In this document: piece after piece, positions 50,069 through 58,247 of the stretch
Position numbering within the stretch: position 1 is the first letter of the stretch
Layout of the letters: each line of letters begins with the position of its first letter
Source of the DNA: Bacillus sp. DNRA2
GTDB lineage: Bacteria; Bacillota; Bacilli; Bacillales; Cytobacillaceae
Assembly: GCF_012843265.1 (NCBI RefSeq)
Contig: NZ_JABAIT010000019.1
Span: 1 to 64,000 of the forward strand
Length of the DNA stretch: 64,000 nt
Direction: 5' to 3'
Notes under the pieces: generated by a model
The model's input: the letters and a program-made list of their open reading frames with translations, nothing else
Told to the model about the DNA's origin: nothing
Database searches by the model: none
Program-made: the position numbers and the translations under genes

Positions 50069-50254
50069 AGGCGGAGAATTTCCGTCTATTGTATGTTAGG
50101 GAATCTTAAAACGCCCAAATAAGCGGAGTTTTTCCGTCTATCTGCTCTAAAATGGACAAAATTCTTAGATTTGAACGATTTAACCGGAAAAACTCCGCTT
50201 AAATTCAAGGAAATATGGCTATTTCCCTATTTAAGCGGAATTTGTCCGTCTATT
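50069..50254. repeat. Cluster of short GCGGA...TCCGTCTAT repeats
   Basis: AAGCGGAGTTTTTCCGTCTA-like words occur at 50069-50091, 50121-50141 and 50232-50254, and once inverted at 50184-50200 (CCGGAAAAACTCCGCTT). Each is itself roughly palindromic (GCGGA and TCCG). They fill the 308-base space between the acyltransferase terminator and the thiamine operon end. No gene is seen there. Confidence 0.8.
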
Positions 50255-50299
50255 TTACAAACAAGGTGAAAACAACATTCAACCCTAACGGTGCCAAAC

Positions 50300-50869
50300 T
50301 TAGAATGCTGGAAGTGAATCCGATGTCATTGCACTTGACATGATGCACGCACCACTAGCGCCAACAGCAAGGACTTCGTTGATGTTCGTTTCCTTGATTC
50401 CACCAATCGCAAACACGGGGATGGATACAGCACCACAAACTTCTTTAAGAAAGCCAAGACCTCTAGGTGGAACGCCCTTTTTACTATCCGTTGAAAAGAT
50501 ATGTCCAGCGACTAAGTAAGTAGCCCCAAGCGCTTCAGCCTCAATAGCTTCACTCACTGAATGAACAGAGGCACCAATGTTTGTGAAGGCCACTAACTCG
50601 TCCTTATTTTTGCGAAAATCCACCATCGACAAATGAATGTTAGCAAGCTTTAGTTTTTTTGCAACAGCCAGGTTTTGATTGATAATGAGCGGGACTGAGT
50701 TCTCCCTGCAAATGTCGCTTACCTTCAAAGCCAAAGCCTCGTAATCTTCCAAACTCAAATCTTTTTCCCTGAGCATGATAGCAGTCGGACGAGCTTTAGC
50801 TAGCCACTCAATCCTGGACAAAAAATCTCCCTGACAAAGCTTTCGATTCGTTATCGCAATGAGCTTCAT
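50300..50869 (-). CDS. ThiE/TenI family protein, last gene of the thiazole operon
   Basis: A 189-residue TIM-barrel protein of the thiamine phosphate synthase/TenI family: ITNRKLC, LREKDLS, NQNLAVA, HLSMVDF, GHIFSTDSKKG and FAIGGI. TenI enzymes tautomerise the thiazole product of ThiG, while ThiE couples it to the pyrimidine; short proteins at the end of thiSFGH operons can be either. The sequence VHSVSEAIEAEALGATYLVAGHIF fits both. It starts nine bases after the thiH stop. Confidence 0.85.
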   Translation of the reverse strand: MKLIAITNRKLCQGDFLSRIEWLAKARPTAIMLREKDLSLEDYEALALKVSDICRENSVPLIINQNLAVAKKLKLANIHLSMVDFRKNKDELVAFTNIGASVHSVSEAIEAEALGATYLVAGHIFSTDSKKGVPPRGLGFLKEVCGAVSIPVFAIGGIKETNINEVLAVGASGACIMSSAMTSDSLPAF

Positions 50870-50878
50870 AATAGTCTC

Positions 50879-52039
50879 CTAAACTCTGAGATAATCTGTA
50901 TAAACCGGCTGCAAGCCTCTTGCTACAATCACATCGTGAACCTCTTTAACACTGCGCTCATCAGAAATCTCAAATTGTTGATCGCCTTTCTGTTCCTCAT
51001 CGTGACCACCAACGCCAACATTCACTCCGGCCGACATTTTCGTCGCGACTAAGCCGATTACATTGTCACGGAAGTTTGCGCGTTCCCGGGTCGAAATCGT
51101 AATCCCGGCAAACGGCATTAACAATCGATATGCTAGCATGACTTGTAATAGCTGCTTTTCGTGCACGTCTTTTGGATTATTTGCTGCATTATTAATATAT
51201 GGCCGTAGGCGTGGGGTAGAAAATGAAATCTCGGCATGCGGATATTTCTGTTGGATTAACGTCGCATGCAATCCCGTTGCAAAAGCATCCTTACGAAAAT
51301 CATCTAAACCAAGCAAGGCACCAAAGGCAACACCACGCATCCCTCCTAAGATTGCACGCTCCTGTGCATGAAAGCGATATGGGAAAATCCGTTTTGAACC
51401 CCATAAATGGACCTGTTCATATTTATCGGGATTATAGGTTTCCTGATAGACGGATACAAAATCAGCACCACAACTGTGTAAAAAGGCATATTCATCAACA
51501 TTTAGTGGATAGATTTCAATCCCAACCGTCGAAAAATATTTCGTAGCCAGTTTGATTGTTTCACCAATATAGTGAACCGGTGACTTATGGCGCGATTCCC
51601 CAGTAAGCAACAGAATTTCTTTTAATCCTGTAGCAGCAATCGCTTTAAGCTCAGCCTCAGCCTCATCCATGGAAAGATTGCCGCGAATGATTTTATTTGT
51701 CGCAGCAAAACCACAATAAGTACATTCGTTTTCACAATAATTGGCGATATATAAAGGTGTAAATAGGGATATCGAATTACCAAAATGCTTCCGCGTTTCA
51801 AGCTTTGCTTTTCGGGCCATGTCTTCCAAATAAGGCATAGCAGCAGGGGAGAGAATCGCTGCAAAATCATCCAGCGTAAGCTGATCTTTGCTTAAGGCAG
51901 TTTCAACATCTCGACTATTATAATTTTCATAATCATATTCTTTAGCAGCAGTGATGACTCTTTCCATAAAATCAGAATCGATGATCTCCATTCCATCCAA
52001 ATATTCCATATGATTGGTTCGTCTTCTTAATCCCATCAT
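50879..52039 (-). CDS. thiH: 2-iminoacetate synthase ThiH
   Basis: A 386-residue radical SAM enzyme that cleaves tyrosine to make 2-iminoacetate (dehydroglycine) for the thiazole ring. The iron-sulfur motif CENECTYC gives C102, C106 and C109 (CxxxCxxC), and the family block GFAATNK follows. It is oxygen-sensitive; most Bacilli use the oxygen-dependent glycine oxidase ThiO instead. The ATG overlaps the thiG stop (TAATG), which indicates coupled translation. Confidence 0.93.
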   Translation of the reverse strand: MMGLRRRTNHMEYLDGMEIIDSDFMERVITAAKEYDYENYNSRDVETALSKDQLTLDDFAAILSPAAMPYLEDMARKAKLETRKHFGNSISLFTPLYIANYCENECTYCGFAATNKIIRGNLSMDEAEAELKAIAATGLKEILLLTGESRHKSPVHYIGETIKLATKYFSTVGIEIYPLNVDEYAFLHSCGADFVSVYQETYNPDKYEQVHLWGSKRIFPYRFHAQERAILGGMRGVAFGALLGLDDFRKDAFATGLHATLIQQKYPHAEISFSTPRLRPYINNAANNPKDVHEKQLLQVMLAYRLLMPFAGITISTRERANFRDNVIGLVATKMSAGVNVGVGGHDEEQKGDQQFEISDERSVKEVHDVIVARGLQPVYTDYLRV

Positions 52040-52806
52040 TAATCCTCCAAAAATCCTGTCAAAGGACTAGATGCCTCTGCTTGAAAATCCAACACTCGGC
52101 CTAAACCAGCGAGGTAAGCGGAACGACCGGCTTCAATTGCATGCTTAAACGCTTTTGCCATCATGGCTACATCATTTGCTGTCGCAATGGCAGTGTTACA
52201 CATCACTGCAGCTGCGCCCATTTCCATCGCTTCGCATGCTTGCGAAGGTCGGCCAATCCCGGCATCAACGATAATCGGTAGCTTGATTTCATCGACAAGG
52301 ATTTGGATGAAATCCTTCGTGCTTAGTCCTTTATTGCTACCGATTGGAGCACCGAGTGGCATCACAGCAGCAGCACCGGCATTCACTAATGCTCTTGCAG
52401 CGTACAAATCCGGATACATATAAGGCATGACTACAAAACCTTCGTTGGCCAGAATTTCCGTCGCTTTGACCGTTTCGTAGTTATCAGGCAACAAATATTT
52501 GGATTCACTAATCACTTCTAATTTGATAAAATCACCACAGCCAAGCTCCCGCGATAAGCGGGCGATTCGAACTGCTTCTTCAGCATTTCTCGCTCCAGAA
52601 GTATTCGGAAGTAGGGTAATATTCTCGGGAATGTACTCTAATATATTTTCCTCGCCACCAGCATTGGCACGGCGGAGGGCGAGGGTCACCATCTCCGCTT
52701 CTCCGTGCTCAATAACGGCCCGCATCATCTCTAATGAAAATTTTCCTGATCCTAAAATAAATCTTGATTGAAACGCATGTCCACCAATTACTAACTGATC
52801 ATTCAT
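52039..52806 (-). CDS. thiG: Thiazole synthase ThiG
   Basis: A 255-residue ThiG that assembles the thiazole phosphate from deoxyxylulose-5-phosphate, dehydroglycine and the ThiS thiocarboxylate. It shows the family patterns [18 protein letters not shown], the Schiff-base lysine in [20 protein letters not shown] and [13 protein letters not shown]. It lies between thiF and thiH on the minus strand, 16 bases after thiF, and overlaps thiH by one base. Confidence 0.95.
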   Translation of the reverse strand: MNDQLVIGGHAFQSRFILGSGKFSLEMMRAVIEHGEAEMVTLALRRANAGGEENILEYIPENITLLPNTSGARNAEEAVRIARLSRELGCGDFIKLEVISESKYLLPDNYETVKATEILANEGFVVMPYMYPDLYAARALVNAGAAAVMPLGAPIGSNKGLSTKDFIQILVDEIKLPIIVDAGIGRPSQACEAMEMGAAAVMCNTAIATANDVAMMAKAFKHAIEAGRSAYLAGLGRVLDFQAEASSPLTGFLED

Positions 52807-52821
52807 TTTGCAAAATCCTCT

Positions 52822-53625
52822 CTAAATATCTTCAATTTCTAACAATAATCGTAAAATCATATTGGCCTGATGACCGGCACAAATAGAAACACGCGGAGCC
52901 ATCAAACCTTTGCCAACTCTTGCTCCATTTTCCAAATCCCCACATAGGTAAAAATTTTTCATTGGTCGTGTTGTTTTAATTAAATTCGAGCTGTCAAAGC
53001 CGGCCATGCCCGATGCAGAGACGATTTTCACATGAGGTAGCTGTTCTAAGGCAGTATTCACCAACATCGATTTCTGATCTGGCTTATCGAATGCTTCGCA
53101 AATAATATCAAAATCGCTGAAAAGCTCTTTCACATTTTCTTCGGTAATTTTGATTGTTTTTGTGTCTACCTTAATAAATGGATTAATTTGCTCGATTTGC
53201 TGTTTCAAAGCAATCGTTTTCGGCAATCCAAGATGACTAATATAATAGCTTTGCCTGTTGAGATTACTAGGTTCAACAATGTCAAAATCGACAAGCAACA
53301 GATGTCCCACACCAATTCTAGCCAGCATGATTGCAATATTTGAACCGAGCCCGCCAAGTCCGGCAATGGCAACTTTTCCTTGTTTAACTTTCTTATGTAC
53401 ATTAGGCGTATGTCTTGCCATCATCATACTTTCTAATTCATCTTGTTTTGGCATGACGCCTTTTTGGATGATTGATAGCACATCATTTTCTGCTATTCGG
53501 CAATCCTGATCGATTTGAAAGCCGTTTAAAATGATAATGTCAGTTGGAATGCCGATTTGTTTTCGCACTTCAAAGGCAGTTTGGCAATCAAGTTGTAGTT
53601 CCTTTCCATTTACTGTTATTTTCAT
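52822..53625 (-). CDS. thiF: ThiS adenylyltransferase ThiF with an N-terminal ubiquitin-like domain
   Basis: A 267-residue ThiF. The first 60 residues are a ThiS-like beta-grasp domain (KITVNGKELQLDCQTAFEVR) without a C-terminal Gly-Gly, and the rest is the E1-like domain with GLGGLGSN, SNLNRQ and DFDI. This fused form occurs with ThiH-type pathways. It adenylates the ThiS C-terminus before sulfur transfer. It is separated from thiS by only three bases. It is distinct from the two E1-like paralogues at 24541-26277, which lack the extra domain. Confidence 0.92.
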   Translation of the reverse strand: MKITVNGKELQLDCQTAFEVRKQIGIPTDIIILNGFQIDQDCRIAENDVLSIIQKGVMPKQDELESMMMARHTPNVHKKVKQGKVAIAGLGGLGSNIAIMLARIGVGHLLLVDFDIVEPSNLNRQSYYISHLGLPKTIALKQQIEQINPFIKVDTKTIKITEENVKELFSDFDIICEAFDKPDQKSMLVNTALEQLPHVKIVSASGMAGFDSSNLIKTTRPMKNFYLCGDLENGARVGKGLMAPRVSICAGHQANMILRLLLEIEDI

Positions 53626-53628
53626 GTA

Positions 53629-53823
53629 TCAACCACCTCCAACAAATTGCACGACTTCTAATGTATCTTCATCTGTTAGCAGAACAGCGCTATAAGTAGA
53701 TTTTGGAACGATTTCACCATTACGTTCTACAGCAATTGTTTTTGGATTGTAATTTTGCTTAATTAAAAAATCATACAAAGTTTGTTGATTTTCTAATGCG
53801 ATTATCTCGCCATTTAATTTCAT
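53629..53823 (-). CDS. thiS: Sulfur carrier protein ThiS
   Basis: A 64-residue beta-grasp protein ending in Gly-Gly-Gly (QFVGGG), whose terminal Gly-Gly is adenylated by ThiF and carries the sulfur for thiazole. The opening MKLNGEIIALENQQTLYDF is family-typical. It is the first gene of the operon after the attenuator-like leader. Confidence 0.92.
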   Translation of the reverse strand: MKLNGEIIALENQQTLYDFLIKQNYNPKTIAVERNGEIVPKSTYSAVLLTDEDTLEVVQFVGGG

Positions 53824-53856
53824 TCTATTTTTAGCCCCTTTCTAAATTTTTCCAAT

Positions 53857-53965
53857 AAAAAAGCACAAAACGAAGTAAACACCCTTTCGGTGGTGTTCCC
53901 CATTTTGTGCTACAGTTTATTATTAGATTTATTAGAATTATATAAAAGCAGAGTGGTATCGTCAA
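53857..53965 (-). promoter_or_regulatory. Promoter and attenuator-like leader of the thiamine operon
   Basis: On the minus strand, TTGACG (53960-53965) and TATAAT (53937-53942) are spaced by exactly 17 bases. About 20 bases after the predicted start lies a hairpin: GCACAAAA (53903-53910) with TTTTGTGC (53863-53870), an asymmetric internal loop, an inner AACACC/GGTGTT stem and a GAAA-containing loop. It is followed by TTTTTTATT, a terminator, 30 bases before thiS. It does not match the TPP riboswitch (no CTGAGA or ACCTGAT elements). A thiS-type regulatory RNA is possible. Confidence 0.75.
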
Positions 53966-54102
53966 TAGCTTACAAGTAGAAACTTGGGAACGAAAGCGAT
54001 GGAATCGTGCCCGAAAATTCGTATTTTTTATACTAAGATAATCATTCGTGTACAACACTTACAAATTATGGTATTTGATAATAACACTACCACAACTAAA
54101 CA

Positions 54103-54135
54103 AACGCAGAAAAAATGTAACTCCTGCGTTAATCT
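54103..54135 (-). terminator. Terminator-like hairpin after the CuA lipoprotein gene
   Basis: AACGCAG (54103-54109) pairs with CTGCGTT (54124-54130); on the minus strand TGTTTAG follows. The T tract is weak. Confidence 0.6.
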
Positions 54136-54176
54136 AGATATTTTAAAGTGCGATTTTCATACTAGCAATCTAAATC

Positions 54177-54608
54177 CTACTCTACGATTAATTTACCAGC
54201 CATCGTATCGTGGCCTGTACCGCACATTAATGAGCAATAATACTCGTATTCACCTTTTTGATCTGCGACAAATTCAACTGTTTCTCCGCCTTTAACATCC
54301 ACATCGAATTCATCGATGGCAATCCCATGTGAGCCAACGTCATTTACAACTGTTAGCTTAACCGTGTCGCCAGCTTTAACCTTGATTTCTTTTAAATCAA
54401 ATTGGAAATTTGTCATATTAACAGTTGTTTCTACCACATTACCAGTGGCCTCAACTTTCTCGGAAGAGGATTCTTCATTTGATGATGGTGCAGTGGTTTC
54501 TTGCGACTCCGGTTCTTTAGTAGAGTCTTTCTCATCTCCTGAACCGCACCCGGCTAGTCCGAAAGTAACAAAACCTGCCATGATAATCGCTAATAGTTTT
54601 TTCTGCAT
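54177..54608 (-). CDS. CuA-type cupredoxin lipoprotein
   Basis: A 143-residue exported protein: lipobox LAGC (C21), an acidic Ser/Glu-rich spacer, and a cupredoxin domain with all binuclear CuA ligands of cytochrome oxidase subunit II, namely H94 in VGSHGI and C125, C129, H133, M136 in CSLMCGTGHDTM. A lone CuA domain would be an electron carrier on the outer face of the membrane. Cytochrome oxidase genes are not adjacent. Its divergent neighbour is a PQQ-dehydrogenase-like lipoprotein, a plausible electron donor. Confidence 0.85.
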   Translation of the reverse strand: MQKKLLAIIMAGFVTFGLAGCGSGDEKDSTKEPESQETTAPSSNEESSSEKVEATGNVVETTVNMTNFQFDLKEIKVKAGDTVKLTVVNDVGSHGIAIDEFDVDVKGGETVEFVADQKGEYEYYCSLMCGTGHDTMAGKLIVE

Positions 54609-54705
54609 GTAAATGCCTCCTCAAGTTAGCTTTATTTTCCTATTATTATAATTTTAAATGAACAGTCATTCAATATATTTTTTAAAAATTCTAAATTTTC
54701 TAAAA

Positions 54706-54757
54706 TGGACATATATTTTTATAGACTTCTATGGTAAGATAACTGCAAACGTTTCCA
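54706..54757 (+). promoter_or_regulatory. Promoter with a CcpA cre site upstream of the PQQ-type lipoprotein gene
   Basis: TGGACA (54706-54711), an 18-base spacer and TATGGT (54730-54735). TGCAAACGTTTCCA (54744-54757) matches the cre consensus TGWAARCGYTWNCW at 13 of 14 positions and lies just downstream of the start, where CcpA would block transcription on preferred sugars. Confidence 0.7.
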
Positions 54758-54781
54758 AAAAATATTTGGGGGGTCTAAATA

Positions 54782-56470
54782 ATGAAGAGAAAATGGGCTT
54801 TTGGATCTGCATTTCTTGCTGCGTCACTAGTAATCAGTGCCTGTTCGAGCGATGAAACATCGAATGAACAAAAAGAAACAACAAAAGAACCTTCATACAG
54901 CAACTGGTCTTCTTTTGGCTTTGATTTGGGACTAACTCGGCATGTTTCTAGTGATGAAATTACCAAAGACAACGTGAAAGATTTAGGCCTCGTGTGGAAC
55001 AAAAAATTTAAAGATCTTAATCCGGATATACCTGCCGGAAATCAGAACTTTCCAGTTGTCATCGACGGAGTGGCATACGTTTCAACAAGTGGAAACTATG
55101 TTTATGCTTTTGATGCATTGACGGGTGATATGATTTGGGAGTGGGTACCGCCGGCAGAAATTAAAGAAACAACAACGCGCATGAATATGCCAAGCTCAAA
55201 CCGTGGCGTAGCTGTAGCAGACGGCAAGGTATTCATGATTACAAGTGATGTTGGTTTAGTATCGATTGATCAAAAAACAGGAAAAACCATTAAAATGATT
55301 CATTTAAAAGATTTCTATCCAACTGTAACACCAGAAAATGGTTATTATGAAACGACTGCTCCAACTTATTACGATGGAAAAGTCTATGTTGGTTCATCAG
55401 GTGGAGATAACGGTGTACGTGGCTTTGAAATGGCCTTTAATGCAGATGATTTAACACCTGCATGGGATGAGCCTTTCTGGACAGTACCACCAAAAGGGGA
55501 ATCTTGGCTTGCTGAAGGCTTGTTCGGCGGAGGCGGTGCAGTCTGGATGCCACCTAGTGTCGATGATGAATTAGGTCTACTTTATTTCTCAGCAGGAAAT
55601 CCGGCTCCTGATTTCTATGGTGAAAAACGTCCAGGTGAAAACCCACACACGAACTCGGTCCTTGCTGTAAACGCTGACACTGGTAAACTTGTATGGTCCA
55701 AGCAACAAACCTCTCATGACCTCTGGGATTATGATACTGCAGACTCACCATCCGTTTATACTGCAAAAATCGATGGTAAAGAGCGCCGTGTCGTTGCAGT
55801 AGGTACAAAAGGTGGAGAGTGGTTCGTCTACGATGCCAAAGATGGCACACCAATTTACGAGAATGTAGCCTTTGCGAAAAAGATAGACCATCCTACGCCT
55901 ACACCTGAAGGAGTTAAGGTTTACCCAGGTATTTTAGGTGGACAAAACTATGCGCCAAATACATTTGACCCTAAACTAAATCTTGATTTAATACCTGGTA
56001 TCGAACAAGGTGCGATTATTAAGACTGCAAAAAATGAAGAAGAAGGCGGAACAAGAACCGGTTTAATGGGAGCTGATGCATTTGGAACATCCTATGCACC
56101 ACCAACTGATGAGCCGGCAATAGGGACAATCACTGCTTTAGATTTAAATACTGGTAAAATCAAATGGCAAATTGACACACCTGAAATGCAGCGTGGTGGT
56201 TTAACGAGCACAAAAACAGGACTCACTTTCTATGGTGAATTAAGTGGAAAAATCAATGCTTTAGATACAGCTACTGGGAAGATTTTATGGACACATCAGA
56301 CAACAGGCGAAAGCATTAGTGCTGCTCCAAGCGTTTTTGAAGTAGATGGAAAGCAATATATCATGATTACATCAGCTGGCCGCAATCCGCAAATTCATGT
56401 ATTTGCTTTAGGCGGGGACAAAACGCAAGGTAAAGCAAAAGAAGGCGATTCAGGCAGTGTCCATAAGTAA
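54782..56470 (+). CDS. PQQ-dependent alcohol-dehydrogenase-like lipoprotein
   Basis: A 562-residue lipoprotein (lipobox ISAC) with an eight-bladed quinoprotein propeller. Family landmarks: GVRGF after SSGGDN (209-210, where methanol dehydrogenases have Glu), GGAVWMP, the metal-ligand asparagine in SAGNPAPDF (N273), and HDLWDYD (312-318). The WDYD pair provides a second aspartate, as in lanthanide-dependent XoxF, though other PQQ enzymes also have it. The adjacent-cysteine disulfide of methanol dehydrogenase is missing. It would oxidise an alcohol or aldehyde outside the cell. PQQ synthesis genes are not in the window. GGGGGG lies upstream of the ATG. Confidence 0.85.
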   Translation: MKRKWAFGSAFLAASLVISACSSDETSNEQKETTKEPSYSNWSSFGFDLGLTRHVSSDEITKDNVKDLGLVWNKKFKDLNPDIPAGNQNFPVVIDGVAYVSTSGNYVYAFDALTGDMIWEWVPPAEIKETTTRMNMPSSNRGVAVADGKVFMITSDVGLVSIDQKTGKTIKMIHLKDFYPTVTPENGYYETTAPTYYDGKVYVGSSGGDNGVRGFEMAFNADDLTPAWDEPFWTVPPKGESWLAEGLFGGGGAVWMPPSVDDELGLLYFSAGNPAPDFYGEKRPGENPHTNSVLAVNADTGKLVWSKQQTSHDLWDYDTADSPSVYTAKIDGKERRVVAVGTKGGEWFVYDAKDGTPIYENVAFAKKIDHPTPTPEGVKVYPGILGGQNYAPNTFDPKLNLDLIPGIEQGAIIKTAKNEEEGGTRTGLMGADAFGTSYAPPTDEPAIGTITALDLNTGKIKWQIDTPEMQRGGLTSTKTGLTFYGELSGKINALDTATGKILWTHQTTGESISAAPSVFEVDGKQYIMITSAGRNPQIHVFALGGDKTQGKAKEGDSGSVHK

Positions 56471-56542
56471 TCGTACAAGAAGGTAAGGGGGAATTAATGA
56501 TTCTCCCTTATTTTTCTAATTCAAAGAGTTAAGGAGGATATC

Positions 56543-57646
56543 GTGAAAAACTTCGCATTATTAATCTTAACAGTGCTCACTTTTGGTCTCCTTGCAGCAT
56601 GTGGTACAAAGCAAGAAGTAGTTTCGCAGTCAAGGAATGTGAAAATGACCCTCGATTATCATGATATCGCTGTATCTGAATGGAAGTCTGACGGTTCCCA
56701 CCATGTTGAAATTAAAGGAACATTAACAGTTGAGGGAGAACCAGTTGTTGGTGCTAAAATTCAAAACTCTGAACGACGTATCATGAAAACGAATGAGAAT
56801 GGCGAATTTTCGTTAACGGTTGATAGTAACATCGTTGAGAAAAACGTAATTAAAGTGATTGATGTGAGGGATGCGACAGTAGAGGCTAAAAAACTGAATA
56901 AGCAAACGAAAAAATCACTGTTGGCACTTGAAGATGAGATTGTAATCCACTATCCGATAGAGGTAGATAAAGTAGAAGCAAATCAGGAAAATTCCGAATT
57001 AGTTGATGTCTACGGGAAGGCCCAGCTCCATAAAGGTGAAAAGTTTCCGAAGTTTGGAACCTATAAATATCGTGTTACAGGGACAATTAAAGACCATAGC
57101 GGTCATCCAGTCGAGGGGGCAACCGTAAATCTTCGCCGCGATGGGGTTGAAGGATTTTCTATGAGTGACCCTAGTGATGCCAACGGAGTATTTGCGATGT
57201 ATTACATTCCAGAGGATGATGAAAATCATTATTTTTCCGTCTATGTTCCGAGTAAAAACAAAACGTATACATTACCGGAAAACAGGGCCTTTTTATTCCC
57301 AGATGATGTAGGAGTAAATATCAAAATTACCCTACCTGAAACAGGAAACGTCATTGACGATACCCTAGAGAATCTTATTGCAACAACAGAACCCGGCTCG
57401 CTACATCGTGGTGTCTTAATTGGGGTTCAAACTGATGAGGATTATTCGATTACCGTACCAAAGCGAGATGGTTCATTTACATTAACGATTTCAAAAGCCG
57501 TGTGGGAAAACAATCCTAAATTTTATGAACTAAATTATCAAGGTTTTCATGAGGATGAAATCACTTCAGGTGACACACTATCTTCATCACAAATACCAAA
57601 ACCTGCAAAATATGACCCTGTCGATATTAAGGCAACAAAAAAATAA
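56543..57646 (+). CDS. Lipoprotein with carboxypeptidase-regulatory-like (beta-sandwich) domains
   Basis: A 367-residue lipoprotein (lipobox LAAC, C20). It contains two Ig-like beta-sandwich repeats of the carboxypeptidase regulatory type: VEIKGTLTVEGEPVVGAKI near residue 55 and RVTGTIKDHSGHPVEGATVNL near 176. The C-terminal region is unassigned. It follows the PQQ-type gene by 72 bases with AAGGAGGATATC before GTG, no terminator in between, so the two are likely co-transcribed. A structural or binding partner role for the dehydrogenase is inference. Confidence 0.75.
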   Translation: MKNFALLILTVLTFGLLAACGTKQEVVSQSRNVKMTLDYHDIAVSEWKSDGSHHVEIKGTLTVEGEPVVGAKIQNSERRIMKTNENGEFSLTVDSNIVEKNVIKVIDVRDATVEAKKLNKQTKKSLLALEDEIVIHYPIEVDKVEANQENSELVDVYGKAQLHKGEKFPKFGTYKYRVTGTIKDHSGHPVEGATVNLRRDGVEGFSMSDPSDANGVFAMYYIPEDDENHYFSVYVPSKNKTYTLPENRAFLFPDDVGVNIKITLPETGNVIDDTLENLIATTEPGSLHRGVLIGVQTDEDYSITVPKRDGSFTLTISKAVWENNPKFYELNYQGFHEDEITSGDTLSSSQIPKPAKYDPVDIKATKK

Positions 57647-57665
57647 TGTTTTTCTGTGATTTAAT

Positions 57666-57696
57666 GGTTCAGGCTACTCCTGAGCCGTTTTTTTTG
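57666..57696 (+). terminator. Rho-independent terminator
   Basis: GGTTCAGG (57666-57673) pairs with CCTGAGCC (57679-57686), followed by GTTTTTTTTG. It ends the PQQ-type operon. Confidence 0.88.
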
Positions 57697-57827
57697 TTCT
57701 ATTAAAACCATGTCAGTTGTGCTAAGTGAATTAATAATATTTGATTAGTTTGTCCATTCCAATTGAAACAAAGCGAATACCTTATTATCAAGAAAACAAT
57801 TTTCATGATAGTAGGAGGAGAATGAGA

Positions 57828-58091
57828 GTGAAAGAATCAGATTCCGGTAGAGTGGAGAACCAAGTATTTTCGAACCGTGTTGCAAGAGCCGAGTTTGATG
57901 AAAACTGGAAAACGACCTTTTCATCGACTGGTTATGTTATTTATGTTGCATTATGCGATAAAGCAGAGTTAGTCGTTTTGCTTGACGATGGAACGCGAAA
58001 ATTACTTGTCTTTAAAAAGGGTGGAGAGGTAATCGTCGGCAGCGGTGGAGTAAGTCATTATAGTAAACCACACTATGCGATTATTTTATAA
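57828..58091 (+). CDS. Hypothetical protein, 87 residues
   Basis: A small soluble protein of no family I recognise. It begins KESDSGRVENQVFSN and is beta-rich at its end (TGYVIYVALCDKAELVVLLDDGTRKLLVFKKGGEVIV-like pattern, split by charged turns). A very strong AGGAGGAG site precedes the GTG at 57828 by seven bases; an ATG six bases earlier is too close. It is monocistronic, flanked by two terminators. Confidence 0.65.
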   Translation: MKESDSGRVENQVFSNRVARAEFDENWKTTFSSTGYVIYVALCDKAELVVLLDDGTRKLLVFKKGGEVIVGSGGVSHYSKPHYAIIL

Positions 58092-58125
58092 TATTTACTC
58101 CAAAATACCGATTTCCTTAGTAACA

Positions 58126-58158
58126 CGATGCTTCTGGAGAAATCCAGAGGCATTTTAA
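58126..58158 (+). terminator. Rho-independent terminator
   Basis: ATGCTTCTGGA (58126-58136) pairs with TCCAGAGGCAT (58141-58151), followed by TTTAAATTTT. Confidence 0.8.
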
Positions 58159-58247
58159 ATTTTATGACAAATTTGAGAGATATCTTCTAATTGAAGTATA
58201 GTAAAATAATATAATACATGAATTTAATGTGCGGGAGAAGAATTACA

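Noticed and set aside
53824-53965. TPP riboswitch upstream of thiS
   Set aside because: None of the conserved TPP aptamer elements (CTGAGA, ACCTGAT, GAAGGGA) are present; only a short hairpin and terminator are seen.
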